From Fontivivens sp964399735 (GTDB lineage Bacteria > Zhuqueibacterota > Zhuqueibacteria > Residuimicrobiales > Krinioviventaceae), in the NCBI GenBank assembly GCA_964399735.1, contig CAYNSO010000007.1:3776-67775 (forward strand): a stretch of DNA of 64,000 bases, read 5' to 3'. Every line of letters begins with the position of its first letter. Within the stretch, counting starts at the first letter, position 1. The notes below the pieces were generated by a model, which was not told the origin of the DNA, ran no database searches, and worked only from the letters and a program-made list of their open reading frames with translations. Positions 26,425 through 34,198 of the stretch are shown piece after piece. Both the position numbers and the translations under genes were made by a program.

Positions 26425-27405
26425 ATGAATAATAGAAACTATCAATATGTAGTTGGAGTGGATTTAGGCGCGACCAAAATTTATGCGGCAGTGATCGATA
26501 AAAAAGGGAAAATCCATGGTTCGACCCGGGCAAAAACCAACGCCGAAGAAGGTTTTAACTCGGTTATTGATCGGATGTTTGATTGCATAATGAAGGCGAT
26601 AGAATCCTGTAATCTGACGCTGGCAGAAATCGGCGCAGTGGGGGTTGGTTCGCCGGGGCCGCTAAACCTTGTTGAAGGAACGATCATTGAAACCCCCAAC
26701 CTCGGCTGGAAGGATGCGCCACTAAAGTCCCGGCTGGAGAAAACCTTAAAAAAAACAGTAAAAGTAGATAATGACGGCAATGTTGGTATTCTTGGTGAAT
26801 ATGCCTACGGCGCAGGGCATGGCGCCCGGCACATGGTCGGTTTATTTGTTGGCACCGGCATTGGCGGCGGCGTTATAATAGACGGCAAATTGCTGCATGG
26901 CTTTAATGAAAATGCCGGTGAACTGGGGCATATCATCCTCGATCCCAACGGGCCGCTCTGCGGCTGCGGCAGAAAGGGCTGTCTGGAAGCGTTTTCCAGC
27001 AGAATTGCCATTGAAAAACAAATTCGCATTGCGGCAATTAACGATCTTTCCTCAACTTCCCTTTTCAAGAATGTGAAAAAAAAGTACGACCGTATCAGCA
27101 GCAGTATGTTGGCGAAAAGCTATGCGCAAAACGACCCGGCAGTGGTGGCAGCAGTCGACCGTTCGGCAACATACCTGGGTTATGCTACTGCTTCCCTGCT
27201 GAATATTTTCAATCCCGAAGTTGTGGTGATCGGCGGCGGCGTAGTGGAAGCTTTGGGAAATGCTTATGTAAAAATCGTTAGCAAAGTTGCTATAGAAAAT
27301 GCCTTTGCCATTGCATCCCGCAATGTGCGCATCGTTCCCGCCGAATTAAAAGACGATTCCGCAGTACTCGGCGCTTCATTCCTGGCGTGGCAGGCTATTG
27401 AATAG
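26425..27405 (+). CDS. ROK-family sugar kinase, probably glucokinase
   Basis: A 326-residue ROK protein (repressor/ORF/kinase) without the N-terminal winged helix of ROK repressors, so a kinase. Phosphate-1 motif VGVDLGATKIYAAVID opens it. DNDGNVGILGEYAYGAG contains the catalytic Asp. GLFVGTGIGGGVIIDG is the phosphate-2 loop, and the zinc site is the LCGCGRKGCLEAFSS cluster. VVVIGGGVVEAL is the adenosine segment. The family phosphorylates glucose, N-acetylglucosamine, mannose or fructose; glucose is most probable but not proven. It is transcribed divergently from the mraZ operon and followed by an intrinsic terminator at 27638. Confidence 0.88.
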   Translation: MNNRNYQYVVGVDLGATKIYAAVIDKKGKIHGSTRAKTNAEEGFNSVIDRMFDCIMKAIESCNLTLAEIGAVGVGSPGPLNLVEGTIIETPNLGWKDAPLKSRLEKTLKKTVKVDNDGNVGILGEYAYGAGHGARHMVGLFVGTGIGGGVIIDGKLLHGFNENAGELGHIILDPNGPLCGCGRKGCLEAFSSRIAIEKQIRIAAINDLSSTSLFKNVKKKYDRISSSMLAKSYAQNDPAVVAAVDRSATYLGYATASLLNIFNPEVVVIGGGVVEALGNAYVKIVSKVAIENAFAIASRNVRIVPAELKDDSAVLGASFLAWQAIE

Positions 27406-27411
27406 GTGATA

Positions 27412-27446
27412 GCTGTCAGCTGTCAGTTGTCAGCTGTCAGCTGTCA
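27412..27446. repeat. Tandem heptamer repeat GCTGTCA x5
   Basis: Five consecutive seven-base units (GCTGTCA, one with GTTGTCA) run just after the ROK stop. A related reversed form (CTGATAGCTGATAGC) lies near 27562-27577, so the two frame the short interval between them in inverted orientation. Such heptamers are known as short tandem repeats in other bacteria; there is no spacer structure of a CRISPR. Confidence 0.75.
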
Positions 27447-27459
27447 GTGAAAAAGGGTA

Positions 27460-27479
27460 TGGTGGGTCAAGACCCACCA
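27460..27479. repeat. Perfect short palindrome
   Basis: TGGTGGGTC and GACCCACCA are perfectly complementary with only an AA between them. It sits between the two heptamer arrays. It may be a cruciform or hairpin tied to a mobile repeat rather than a terminator, because no T-run follows. Confidence 0.6.
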
Positions 27480-27637
27480 CAAGCGATAGATTCATTTCGA
27501 AAAAGTGCCGGAAGATTGTGATACAAGTTTAGTTTGAATGCTATCAATTTATGCTGAAAACTGATAGCTGATAGCTTTTCGGGTAAGTTTCGACCCTCGG
27601 CCATGACATTATATTAAATAATATATTATTCATCTAT

Positions 27638-27667
27638 AAAAAAGCCGGTCCACAAACCGGCTTTTTT
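27638..27667 (+). terminator. Intrinsic terminator, possibly bidirectional
   Basis: GCCGGT (27644-27649) pairs with ACCGGC (27656-27661), flanked by an A-run on the left and six T residues on the right, so it can act on either strand. It closes the transcription unit of the ROK gene. Confidence 0.85.
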
Positions 27668-27689
27668 AATAGATAACATAACTTATTTA

Positions 27690-27833
27690 ACTTGGCGCCA
27701 ATGTCCTTTTACCCACACAGTATTGGCATGGAAATGCGGCATACATGTTGAAGAAAATATTTTAAAATGGGATTATCCTGCTTGTCCGGTATGTTATGGC
27801 AACAATCAATCAGAACAAACTATAATATTATAA
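27690..27833 (+). pseudogene. Possible remnant of a small zinc-ribbon protein without a start codon
   Basis: An open stretch of about 47 codons reads WRQCPF, WKCGIHVEENILKWDYP and CPVCYGNNQSEQ before a TAA at 27831. The cysteine spacing (single C, single C, then CPVC) resembles a small zinc ribbon. No ATG, GTG or convincing ribosome-binding site precedes it, and a TTG midway is the only alternative start. It could be a decayed gene fragment or chance coding-like sequence. The surrounding interval 27406-27942 otherwise holds only repeats and the terminator. Confidence 0.25.
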
Positions 27834-27942
27834 ACTGCCTGGCAGTATGGCATTTGAAATGTGAAAAAAAAATGGTAATTTATTATAACTAATTGTGATT
27901 GAATAATATTTAGCAATTACTGAATCGGATATACAAGATAAT

Positions 27943-29106
27943 ATGAAGCAAAAAGAAAAAGTTCAAAAATATGAAAAAAAGATCAAGGAAATTTCCAAAA
28001 CCCTTGAAGAATTAGTATGGGAAATGATCCGCGATCTGCGCGAATCGGAACAGCAGTACCGCTCCATCGTCGAATTTGCCGCCGATGCGATTGTATCCAT
28101 AAATGTGGATAAAAAGGTAACGTCCTGGAACAAGGGCGCCGTGAATGTGTTCGGTTATAGCGAAGCGGAGGTAATGGGACAAGACATCGATAAACTGATT
28201 GCCCATGAAAATGTTTTTCATGAAGCCGTGGAATTATCACAAAAATTGTTGAACGGTGATTCTATACGCAGTTTTGAAGCGATCCGCTACGGTAAAGACG
28301 GCACACCCAAAAACGTGCTTATTTCCGCCGCGCCCATTTTTTCGCAGGATAACAAGGTGGAAGCCGTTTCCATAATGTATAAAGATATTTCCGAATTGAA
28401 ACAAACTCACAATCAACTGCTGCAAACCGAAAAGCAGGCCACGCTGGGCATCATTGCCGGCAGCATTGGCCACGAGTTGAACAACCTGGTGGGCGGTATG
28501 CTTATTCACGCCCGCCTGATCAAGGAAAATTATAGCAAACCGGATAAAATCAAAGAATATAACGAATATATACTCACCAACCTGGAAAAGGTTGCCGTGC
28601 ATGGCAAGAACCTGTTGTCGCTCAGCAGTCCCTCCCGGCCGCAACTGGAACCGATCGATCTGAATATGGTATTGCAGCAGACTACGGAAACGCTGATCCT
28701 GAGCGGCGTGCTGAAATATGTAACCATCAAAACCAACCTGCACAAACCGGCGCAGCCTGTGTATGGCGACCGCAATCTGTTGGAACAGGTCATCCGCAAC
28801 CTGGAGATCAATGCCGCGCACGCCATGGCCACAGGCGGGGTACTGGAACTGGCGACGGCCCTGAGCAAGAACAAAAAATATTTTGAAATAGAATTCAGGG
28901 ATAATGGCAGCGGCATTCCCAAAGAATTGCAAGCCAAAATTTTTGAACCCTTTTTTACCACCAAGTCCGCCGGTAAGGGTACCGGATTAGGCTTGCCGAT
29001 AGTCAAAAACATCCTTGAACAGCACAAAGGCTACATCACCCTGGAAAGTCAGGTAGGCGCAGGCACAACGTTTACCATTGGCCTGCCCATAGTCAAAGCT
29101 CTTTAA
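27943..29106 (+). CDS. Cytosolic PAS-domain sensor histidine kinase
   Basis: A 387-residue two-component kinase with no transmembrane segment. An N-terminal coiled coil (about 1-35) leads into one PAS domain (about 36-155, with IVEFAADAIVSINVD and GYSEAEVMGQDI). The dimerisation/phosphoacceptor helix carries His177 in SIGHELNNLVGG. The ATPase domain shows the N box (RNLEINAAHAMATGG, with the usual first Asn conserved), the G1 box (FRDNGSGIPKE), the F box (FEPFFTTK) and the G2 box (GKGTGLGLPIVK). No response regulator is adjacent, so it is an orphan kinase. The signal is unknown. The gene converges on the minus-strand gene at 29103, their ends overlapping by four bases. Confidence 0.9.
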   Translation: MKQKEKVQKYEKKIKEISKTLEELVWEMIRDLRESEQQYRSIVEFAADAIVSINVDKKVTSWNKGAVNVFGYSEAEVMGQDIDKLIAHENVFHEAVELSQKLLNGDSIRSFEAIRYGKDGTPKNVLISAAPIFSQDNKVEAVSIMYKDISELKQTHNQLLQTEKQATLGIIAGSIGHELNNLVGGMLIHARLIKENYSKPDKIKEYNEYILTNLEKVAVHGKNLLSLSSPSRPQLEPIDLNMVLQQTTETLILSGVLKYVTIKTNLHKPAQPVYGDRNLLEQVIRNLEINAAHAMATGGVLELATALSKNKKYFEIEFRDNGSGIPKELQAKIFEPFFTTKSAGKGTGLGLPIVKNILEQHKGYITLESQVGAGTTFTIGLPIVKAL

Positions 29107-29642
29107 ATTTCAATTGAAAATTCACAATAATCATCGCCGTGTAAAATAGAGTGAATCAGTTCAACAGTAACCGGCTTTTGCGCGGCGGTTTCAAACATTT
29201 CCAGCACCCAGCCCCTGGAACAGTTACAATATTCCGCCGGCATGATTCCGGTAAAATTGGCCAGGTTGGGACAATAGCACTTACTGTATTTGATCGTTGC
29301 TTTATTGCCGGCAAAAACCGCGTTTTCCTTGCCTAAAATCTCTGCCAGTTTATCGATCAAGCCCTGCACATTACCCTTATTGGCCCGCGCCATTTGCACG
29401 GCGCCGTTACGCGCGCAATCGCGTCCGCAGGATTCCAGCAGTTTCACTTTGTCCTGCTCCGGCAGTTTATTGTTCATATTATTCAGCAACGAAACCAGCC
29501 ACTGTCCGGTGAATTTTTGCTGGTTCTCGCCACCTTCAGCTGATTCCTCCGTTTGTGCTGTGCCGGTTTTAACACGGGTCAGCAGGAATGCGGGAATAAT
29601 GCCCAATTTTATAATGCGGTTGATAAAATCTTTTCTGTTCAT
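29103..29642 (-). CDS. Cysteine-rich exported protein (resembles DUF6144)
   Basis: A 179-residue protein with a hydrophobic N-terminal segment (about 9-30, ending in an alanine/glutamine region) that looks like a signal peptide, then a helical domain. Conserved-looking cysteine clusters are visible: ESCGRDCARNG in the middle, then CYCPNLANFTG and YCNCSRGWVLEMFE, ending GDDYCEFSI. From memory this pattern resembles the uncharacterised DUF6144 family; function unknown, metal binding plausible. The ATG at 29642 has AAGAG upstream; an in-frame TTG nine codons earlier is less likely. Confidence 0.6.
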   Translation of the reverse strand: MNRKDFINRIIKLGIIPAFLLTRVKTGTAQTEESAEGGENQQKFTGQWLVSLLNNMNNKLPEQDKVKLLESCGRDCARNGAVQMARANKGNVQGLIDKLAEILGKENAVFAGNKATIKYSKCYCPNLANFTGIMPAEYCNCSRGWVLEMFETAAQKPVTVELIHSILHGDDYCEFSIEI

Positions 29643-29811
29643 TACGGTTACTCTTTTTATTGTTGGCAAAATGTTTTATATTTACTTGATTGAATCTGTC
29701 TGCATATCTGGCGATTTTCCTGTTAATATAAAATTTTATGAATCCCGGATAAAATATATTCAAAAATAATATAAGATAATAATATTAAAAAGTAAAGAAC
29801 ACATCTCCAAA

Positions 29812-30264
29812 ATGTCTAAAAAAAGAATTCTAAATCAGCAAGAAATTGAACAAGTTATAAAAAGCTCGGCCGTTTGTTTTTTAGCCATCAACACGGATAA
29901 AGCGCCGTATATGATTCCCATGAATTTTGGCTATGCCGATAATAGCTTGTACCTGCACACCGGGCTGCACGGTAAAAAGCTGGAATTGATACGCAAAGAT
30001 AACCGGGTGGGATTTTGTTTAACTGGCGACGTTCACCTGGTAACCGGAGAGTTAGCCTGCAACTGGACCGTTCAAGGGCAAAGCGTTACCGGGCATGGTG
30101 TTGTGTTTATTATCAACGATCAGCGAGAAAAGATTAAAGCTCTTGATATTATTATGAGTCATTACACAACCGGACCATATCAATACAATCCCAAATCCGT
30201 TGACGCTGCCCTGCTCATTCGCATCGCCATTAAAGAAATCAGCGGCAAAAGCATTGGAGAATAA
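29812..30264 (+). CDS. Pyridoxamine 5'-phosphate oxidase-related flavin-binding protein
   Basis: A 150-residue split-barrel flavoprotein of the PNPOx-like/nitroreductase NimA class. Typical features are the opening ILNQQEIEQVIKSS, then CFLAINTDKAPYMIPMNFGY, SLYLHTGLHGKKLELI, and VGFCLTGDVHLV. The NimA-type HxxK-like motif HGKKLELI fits FMN binding. Members bind FMN, F420 or heme; the substrate is not predictable. It stands alone, with a weak ribosome-binding site. Confidence 0.75.
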   Translation: MSKKRILNQQEIEQVIKSSAVCFLAINTDKAPYMIPMNFGYADNSLYLHTGLHGKKLELIRKDNRVGFCLTGDVHLVTGELACNWTVQGQSVTGHGVVFIINDQREKIKALDIIMSHYTTGPYQYNPKSVDAALLIRIAIKEISGKSIGE

Positions 30265-30402
30265 CACCATGATGCGGCCGGAACGTTGTCCGGGACAATT
30301 CCACAACAACAGTCCACAAGCGCCGGTTCTTTATAGTCTTGTAAAATTATATAAAAAATTTTTATTGTCATTTATAATCACTCATCCAAACAAGGAGGTT
30401 TT

Positions 30403-31812
30403 ATGCGACTTTATATATTAGCGGCAGTTACAGGGCTCTTAATCACCATTTGTTCATGCACACCTGACAAGAGTATAAAATCTCCTGTTCCCCTCCTGCC
30501 GGTACCGTCACAACAGCAACTGGCCTGGCAGCAAAAAGAACTGCTGATGTTTATGCACTTTGGCATTAAAACTTTTTATCCTTCCGATAACCACATGGGC
30601 TCCGGAGCGGAAGACCCCGGTAAATTCAACCCCCAAAAACTGGATGCCAACCAATGGCTTGAAGCCGCCCGCGCCGGGGGATTTAAAGGTGTGATTCTGA
30701 CTGCCAAACACCATGATGGCTTTTGTAACTGGCAAACGCAAACCACCGATTTTAGCGTCAAATCATCACCCTGGCAAAACGGCAAGGGCGATGTAGTGAA
30801 GGAACTTGCCGATGCCTGTCATCAATCGGGTATGTGGCTTGGCCTGTATCTTTCCGCGTATGATGTGCATTATCAGAACTCGACCCTCGATAAAAAAGAA
30901 TACAGCCGCTATTACGAAACCCAGCTCACAGAACTGTGCAGCAATTACGGTGTTATTGATGAACTATGGTTCGATGGTTTCGGCGCCGAAGGAATGACGG
31001 TAAACTGGCAAAATGTAGCCGCTATTATTCAAAAACTGCAACCCCAGGCAGTCATTTTTAACAATCTGGTACCCAACATGCCGCAATCTTGTGTGCGCTG
31101 GCCCGGTAACGAACAGGGCGATGCCGGCGAGCCAAACTGGAGTGTGCAGCCGGCCCCGGATAGCAACCTGACTGTTCTTGAAACGGCAACCTGGTTTCCA
31201 GGGGAAGCGGACGCAATTGCCCAGGGCAACTGGTTCTGGACCGGGCAGCCAATTTGCAGTCTCGCTGACCTGCAAAAAATTTACCTGACCTCGGTCGGAC
31301 GTAATGGCGTTGGACTGATTAATGTGCCCCCGAATCAGGATGGTCTTATCGATGAATCATCTGTTGTCAGGCTGAAGGAATTTAGCGACTGGGTTACCGC
31401 ACTGTATACCAGGGATGCGGCGTATGGTCAGACGGTAACGGCAAGCAGTGTGCGCCAGAATGAACCGCAGTTTGCTCCGGCTTTGGCGGTGGACAAGGAT
31501 TTTAGTACCTACTATTGGCCGGCCGACAGCGTAACAACAGCAACTATGGAAATTGATCTCGGCAAACCGGTGAACATTGAGGCGGTGATCGTCCAGGAAT
31601 ACATACCGCTGGGGCAGCGCGTGGCTGAACATGCTATTGAATATTGGAATGGCAGCAATTGGATTCAGGCAGCCGCCGGTACAACGATTGGCTACAAGCG
31701 CATTCATCAGGTTACGGCAACGGCGCAACGCGTGCGGCTGGTTATTTCCAAATCCCGCGCCTGTCCGCTTATCAGTACATTACAGGTGATTGCGGCAGCA
31801 GAGGAAATTTAA
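30403..31812 (+). CDS. GH29 alpha-L-fucosidase with C-terminal discoidin-type domain
   Basis: A 469-residue exported protein with a signal sequence ending in cysteines (Cys17, Cys19), possibly a lipoprotein. The catalytic barrel has MFMHFGIKTFYP, LTAKHHDGFCNW, and the nucleophile segment IDELWFDGFG, typical of family 29 retaining alpha-L-fucosidases. Residues about 345-465 form an F5/8 type C (galactose-binding) module, with the ALAVDKDFSTYYWPAD motif. The ribosome-binding site AAGGAGG is excellent. It opens the large plus-strand glycan-utilisation region and would remove terminal fucose from plant or algal polysaccharides in the periplasm or at the surface. Confidence 0.88.
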   Translation: MRLYILAAVTGLLITICSCTPDKSIKSPVPLLPVPSQQQLAWQQKELLMFMHFGIKTFYPSDNHMGSGAEDPGKFNPQKLDANQWLEAARAGGFKGVILTAKHHDGFCNWQTQTTDFSVKSSPWQNGKGDVVKELADACHQSGMWLGLYLSAYDVHYQNSTLDKKEYSRYYETQLTELCSNYGVIDELWFDGFGAEGMTVNWQNVAAIIQKLQPQAVIFNNLVPNMPQSCVRWPGNEQGDAGEPNWSVQPAPDSNLTVLETATWFPGEADAIAQGNWFWTGQPICSLADLQKIYLTSVGRNGVGLINVPPNQDGLIDESSVVRLKEFSDWVTALYTRDAAYGQTVTASSVRQNEPQFAPALAVDKDFSTYYWPADSVTTATMEIDLGKPVNIEAVIVQEYIPLGQRVAEHAIEYWNGSNWIQAAAGTTIGYKRIHQVTATAQRVRLVISKSRACPLISTLQVIAAAEEI

Positions 31813-31900
31813 CAAAATACATTTTATCAGCCGCTGGCTTGAATATACACCATTTGATATTTCTACATGTAACCTTGTAGAACTGGCAGGCTCTAGCTTT

Positions 31901-31978
31901 TCATCTGCGTTTATCTGCGTTCGTCTGCGGATAATAAACCGCCCGTTGCGCTCGATAAACGCGGATGAAGAAGATACT
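31901..31978. repeat. Three 10-bp tandem units with an inverted partner
   Basis: Three decamers (TCATCTGCGT, TTATCTGCGT, TCGTCTGCGG) run from 31901 to 31930. A near-perfect reverse complement of the first 15 bases lies at 31964-31978. This looks like the border of a small repeat element. Nothing coding is visible between the GH29 stop (31812) and the small gene at 32102. Confidence 0.55.
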
Positions 31979-32101
31979 ATTCAAAAATGGACCGAAATCA
32001 GAAAAACCGGGGTAATCAGAAAATAGTAATAGTAATTTTTTTATCGTAATTATTCAAACTATTCTCTATAGTGAATTAACAAATTAATTGAGATGAATAT
32101 T

Positions 32102-32330
32102 ATGAAAAACAATTCAAAACAAAAATTTGTTGTCTGTTGATAATTCCGGGGATCAGCCCTCTCTTGAGCAAAACAAAATTTATTGCTGTATACCGGATGC
32201 GGATGTTGTGGCTGACTGTGATTTGCGAATTGTTGACGAGAGCAGCGAAGACTATATCTATGCTGAATCTTGCTTCAACCCGATTCAAGTACCACAGAAA
32301 ATACAACAGGCTATTTTGCATGCTGCCTGA
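32102..32330 (+). pseudogene. Frameshifted small conserved-type protein
   Basis: From the ATG at 32102 the frame reads KQKFVVC and then hits a stop. Two bases out of phase, the sequence continues as VDNSGDQPSLEQNKIY, then LRIVDESSEDYIYAES and ends at 32330. The joined product resembles a widespread small uncharacterised protein of about 70 residues that I recall having the pattern 'vCidNsgyeaSLe..K.Y....D......lRViDEsgEDYLyp...F'. A two-base deletion near 32137 would explain the break. Alternatively a TTG at 32127 could start a 67-residue version. It lies upstream of a mazEF pair. Confidence 0.55.
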
Positions 32331-32398
32331 ATAGTGCAAATTTGCTTTAAAATCCGGACTGGCAGGTAATTGCTATTTTCCCCCATTCCAGACTTGCC

Positions 32399-32487
32399 GG
32401 ATTCCCGGCAGAGCCGGTCTACTCGCTTATAGTCCTGGCTTTAGCCGGTTTTACCTCGTTCCAGGCCTCCCGGCCTGGGATGTATAT
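32399..32487. repeat. Structured interspersed repeat, copy A (divergent, rearranged)
   Basis: Contains CCCGGCAGAGCCGGTC, matching the internal block of the other copies, and then a hairpin CGTTCCAGGCC / GGCCTGGGATG at about 32457-32482. That hairpin corresponds to the first hairpin of copy C with matching changes on both arms. The blocks are in a different order from copies B-D. Confidence 0.6.
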
Positions 32488-32545
32488 TTCACCTCCGCGC
32501 CGGCAACAGTCCCCCAAAGCAAAAAATTATTGCATTATAAAAGAT

Positions 32546-32557
32546 ATGTAATTACAT
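32546..32557. promoter_or_regulatory. Palindrome upstream of mazE (candidate autoregulatory operator)
   Basis: ATGTAATTACAT is a perfect 12-base palindrome ending seven bases before the mazE start. MazE-MazF complexes usually repress their own promoter through such sites. Confidence 0.5.
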
Positions 32558-32564
32558 TGTTATT

Positions 32565-32822
32565 ATGAAAACACGTATAGTGAAAATTGGCAATTCTCAG
32601 GGCATTCGCATACCGAAAATCCTGCTCGAACAGAGCGGCCTCGATGTTCAGGTTGAACTTGAAGTTATAGACAACCAGATCGTCATTCGCCCGCAGCGCA
32701 GCAGACGTCAGGGGTGGGATCAAGCCTTTTGTCGTATGGCGGAGAAAAACGATGACCATTTGCTTGACCGGGACTCGACGCAGAATCAAAGCGCCTGGGA
32801 TAATGAAGAATGGGAATGGTGA
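32565..32822 (+). CDS. mazE: MazE-like AbrB-family antitoxin
   Basis: An 85-residue antitoxin. The N-terminal half is the AbrB/MazE DNA-binding fold (VKIGNSQGIRIPKILLEQSG, then VELEVIDNQIVIRP). The C-terminal half is acidic and probably disordered, binding and neutralising the toxin (DDHLLDRDS and DNEEWEW). Its stop codon directly abuts the GTG start of the toxin gene. It also represses the operon in known systems. Confidence 0.88.
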   Translation: MKTRIVKIGNSQGIRIPKILLEQSGLDVQVELEVIDNQIVIRPQRSRRQGWDQAFCRMAEKNDDHLLDRDSTQNQSAWDNEEWEW

Positions 32823-33146
32823 GTGACGGTACAACGCTTTGACGTCTTCCTGGTAAACCTGGACCCCACACAGGGAAGCGAGATTAAAAAGACTCGTCCC
32901 TGCCTGGTTATTTCACCGGATGAAATGAATCGCCATATCGCAACGGTCATTATTGCGCCAATGACAACCAAAGGACATGATTACCCGACCCGCATAAACT
33001 GCGAATTCCAGGGCAAACAAGGCCAGGTTGTGCTGGATCAAATAAGGACTGTGGATAAAACCAGGCTGGCTCAAAAACTGGGAACAATCGACGAGCCGAC
33101 GCAGACAAAGGTACTGGCCACCCTTGCCGATCTGTTTGCCTTGTGA
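32823..33146 (+). CDS. mazF: MazF-family mRNA interferase toxin
   Basis: A 107-residue PemK/MazF endoribonuclease. The N-terminal VQRFDVFLVNLDPTQGSEIKKTRPCLVIS contains the conserved 'G.E..K.RP.lViS' active-site arginine region (split here for length: LDPTQGSEI, KKTRPCLVIS). It continues with VIIAPMTTK and VVLDQIRTVDKTRL, all standard for MazF. Translation must start at GTG, immediately after the mazE stop, implying tight coupling. The pair looks complete and probably functional. Confidence 0.88.
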   Translation: MTVQRFDVFLVNLDPTQGSEIKKTRPCLVISPDEMNRHIATVIIAPMTTKGHDYPTRINCEFQGKQGQVVLDQIRTVDKTRLAQKLGTIDEPTQTKVLATLADLFAL

Positions 33147-33202
33147 CAGATTCTTGCCGGCCACGGGCATGTCAGGCCAGACAGAGTAACAATTTTATAG
33201 CA

Positions 33203-33326
33203 TCGTTCCAGTCCACTCGGTCTGGGACGTTTATTTCCAGTCTCCGGCTGGGATATTAAGTCAAGCGCTCATGCAGTTTCCGGCGGAGCCGGTCAGTTAT
33301 GATTCCGGGCCGGAGACCCGGAACCA
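33203..33326. repeat. Structured interspersed repeat, copy B
   Basis: Same block order as copies C and D: a first hairpin (CGTTCCAG ... CTGGGACG), TTCCAGTCTCCGGCTGG, a variable stretch, TTTCCGGCGGAGCCGGTCAG, and the terminal hairpin TTCCGGG / CCCGGAA. It lies in the otherwise empty 33147-33479 interval between mazF and the broken higB gene. Confidence 0.75.
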
Positions 33327-33445
33327 GAAAAAAGTTTAATATCTACATGTCCTTCGAGAGCATCGTGATTTAAGCCTTTCCGCGAAACTATCGGGCAAGT
33401 AATATTTAGACTTTAATTCAAGAACAAAAATTGAATATTTTTTAC

Positions 33446-33474
33446 TTGACAAATTGTATCTTATTGGATACATT
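33446..33474 (+). promoter_or_regulatory. Promoter and operator of the HigBA-type module
   Basis: TTGACA (33446-33451) and TACATT (33469-33474) are 17 bases apart. An inverted repeat TGTATC-N6-GATACA (33455-33472) covers the spacer and -10 box. A site in this position is typical for autorepression by HigA-type antitoxins. Confidence 0.65.
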
Positions 33475-33479
33475 CTAAT

Positions 33480-33877
33480 ATGTACTCTATAGAAAAAACC
33501 GATATCTTTGACAAATGGCTTTTTAAATTAAAGGACATAAAAGCCAAAGCTAAAATATTTTTACCTCGTTCCAAGCCTCCTGGCTTGGAACGTCAATTCC
33601 CAGTCTCCGGCTGGTAAATTTAAAAGGTCATCACTCTTTCTGCTTTCCCGGCGGAGCCGGTCAGTCAGGATTCCGGGCCGGAGACCCGGAACCAGGTATT
33701 GGAGCCAGAGTATCTGAAATTCGTATTGATTATGGTCCGGGTTATCGGTTGTACTATTGCAAACAAGGAACATCAATTATTCTGTTGCTTATGGGTGGAG
33801 TCAAATCATCACAAGCGAGAGACATTATAAAAGCACAAAAAATATTGCAGGAATTGGAGAATAAACATGACATATAA
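33480..33877 (+). pseudogene. higB: HigB/RelE-type toxin gene disrupted by a repeat element
   Basis: The 5' part from the ATG at 33480 reads YSIEKTDIFDKWLFKLKDIK and AKAKI, the start of a HigB-like 'addiction module killer' toxin. It then runs into repeat copy C and a stop at 33615. After the repeat, in another frame, the sequence resumes as ARVSEIRIDYGPGYRLYY, then SIILLLMGGVKSSQARDI, the central and C-terminal part of the same family, ending at 33877. That end overlaps the antitoxin start by 11 bases. About 20 residues that normally lie between the two parts are absent, so the element replaced or deleted them. The toxin should be inactive. Confidence 0.85.
33562..33697. repeat. Structured interspersed repeat, copy C (inside higB)
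   Basis: About 135 bases with a perfect 11-base-pair hairpin (CGTTCCAAGCC at 33567-33577, GGCTTGGAACG at 33582-33592). Next come CCCAGTCTCCGGCTGG, CCCGGCGGAGCCGGTCAG, and a terminal hairpin TTCCGGG (33671-33677) / CCCGGAA (33685-33691). No open reading frame or transposase is inside, so it is a non-autonomous repeat. Confidence 0.85.
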
Positions 33878-34178
33878 AGTGAGTCGTTTGGATATAGCAG
33901 ACTATTTGACCGATGAAAATACTATTACGGAATACCTGAATTCGGTCCTGGCCGAAGATGATACGGCGCTGTTAATTTCTGCTATTGGCGATGTTGCCAA
34001 GGCCAGGGGGATGAGCCAAATTGCCGAACTTTCAGGATTAGGACGAGAGAGTTTGTACAAGGCGCTTTCATCGGACTCGAAACCCAGGTTTGAAACTATA
34101 ATCAAAGTTTTAAACTCATTGGGGGTAACAATACAGTTCAAATCAAAAAAAGACAATGTAACCGAGCAAGCCGCCTGA
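33867..34178 (+). CDS. higA: HigA-type antitoxin (helix-turn-helix)
   Basis: A 103-residue DNA-binding antitoxin of the type paired with HigB-like 'killer' proteins. The N-terminal DIADYLTDENTITEYLNSVL is typical. A helix-turn-helix follows (DVAKARGMSQIAELSGLG and RESLYKALS), ending with FETIIKVLNSLGVTIQF. It is intact although its toxin is broken. It may persist as a solitary regulator of the inverted-repeat site at 33455-33472 or be on the way to decay. Confidence 0.88.
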   Translation: MTYKVSRLDIADYLTDENTITEYLNSVLAEDDTALLISAIGDVAKARGMSQIAELSGLGRESLYKALSSDSKPRFETIIKVLNSLGVTIQFKSKKDNVTEQAA

Positions 34179-34198
34179 ATTGAATTTAAAAACATAAC

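Noticed and set aside
27412..27446. Possible CRISPR array from short direct repeats
   Set aside because: The units are seven bases long, directly contiguous and without spacers; no cas genes are in the window.
28237..28932. Antisense open frame in the histidine kinase gene
   Set aside because: Shadow frame in a well-conserved kinase; no supporting signals.
33480..33617. A genuine 45-residue protein starting at 33480
   Set aside because: Its last 18 residues are encoded by the inserted repeat, and the rest of a HigB-type toxin is found after the repeat, so it is the truncated start of a broken gene.
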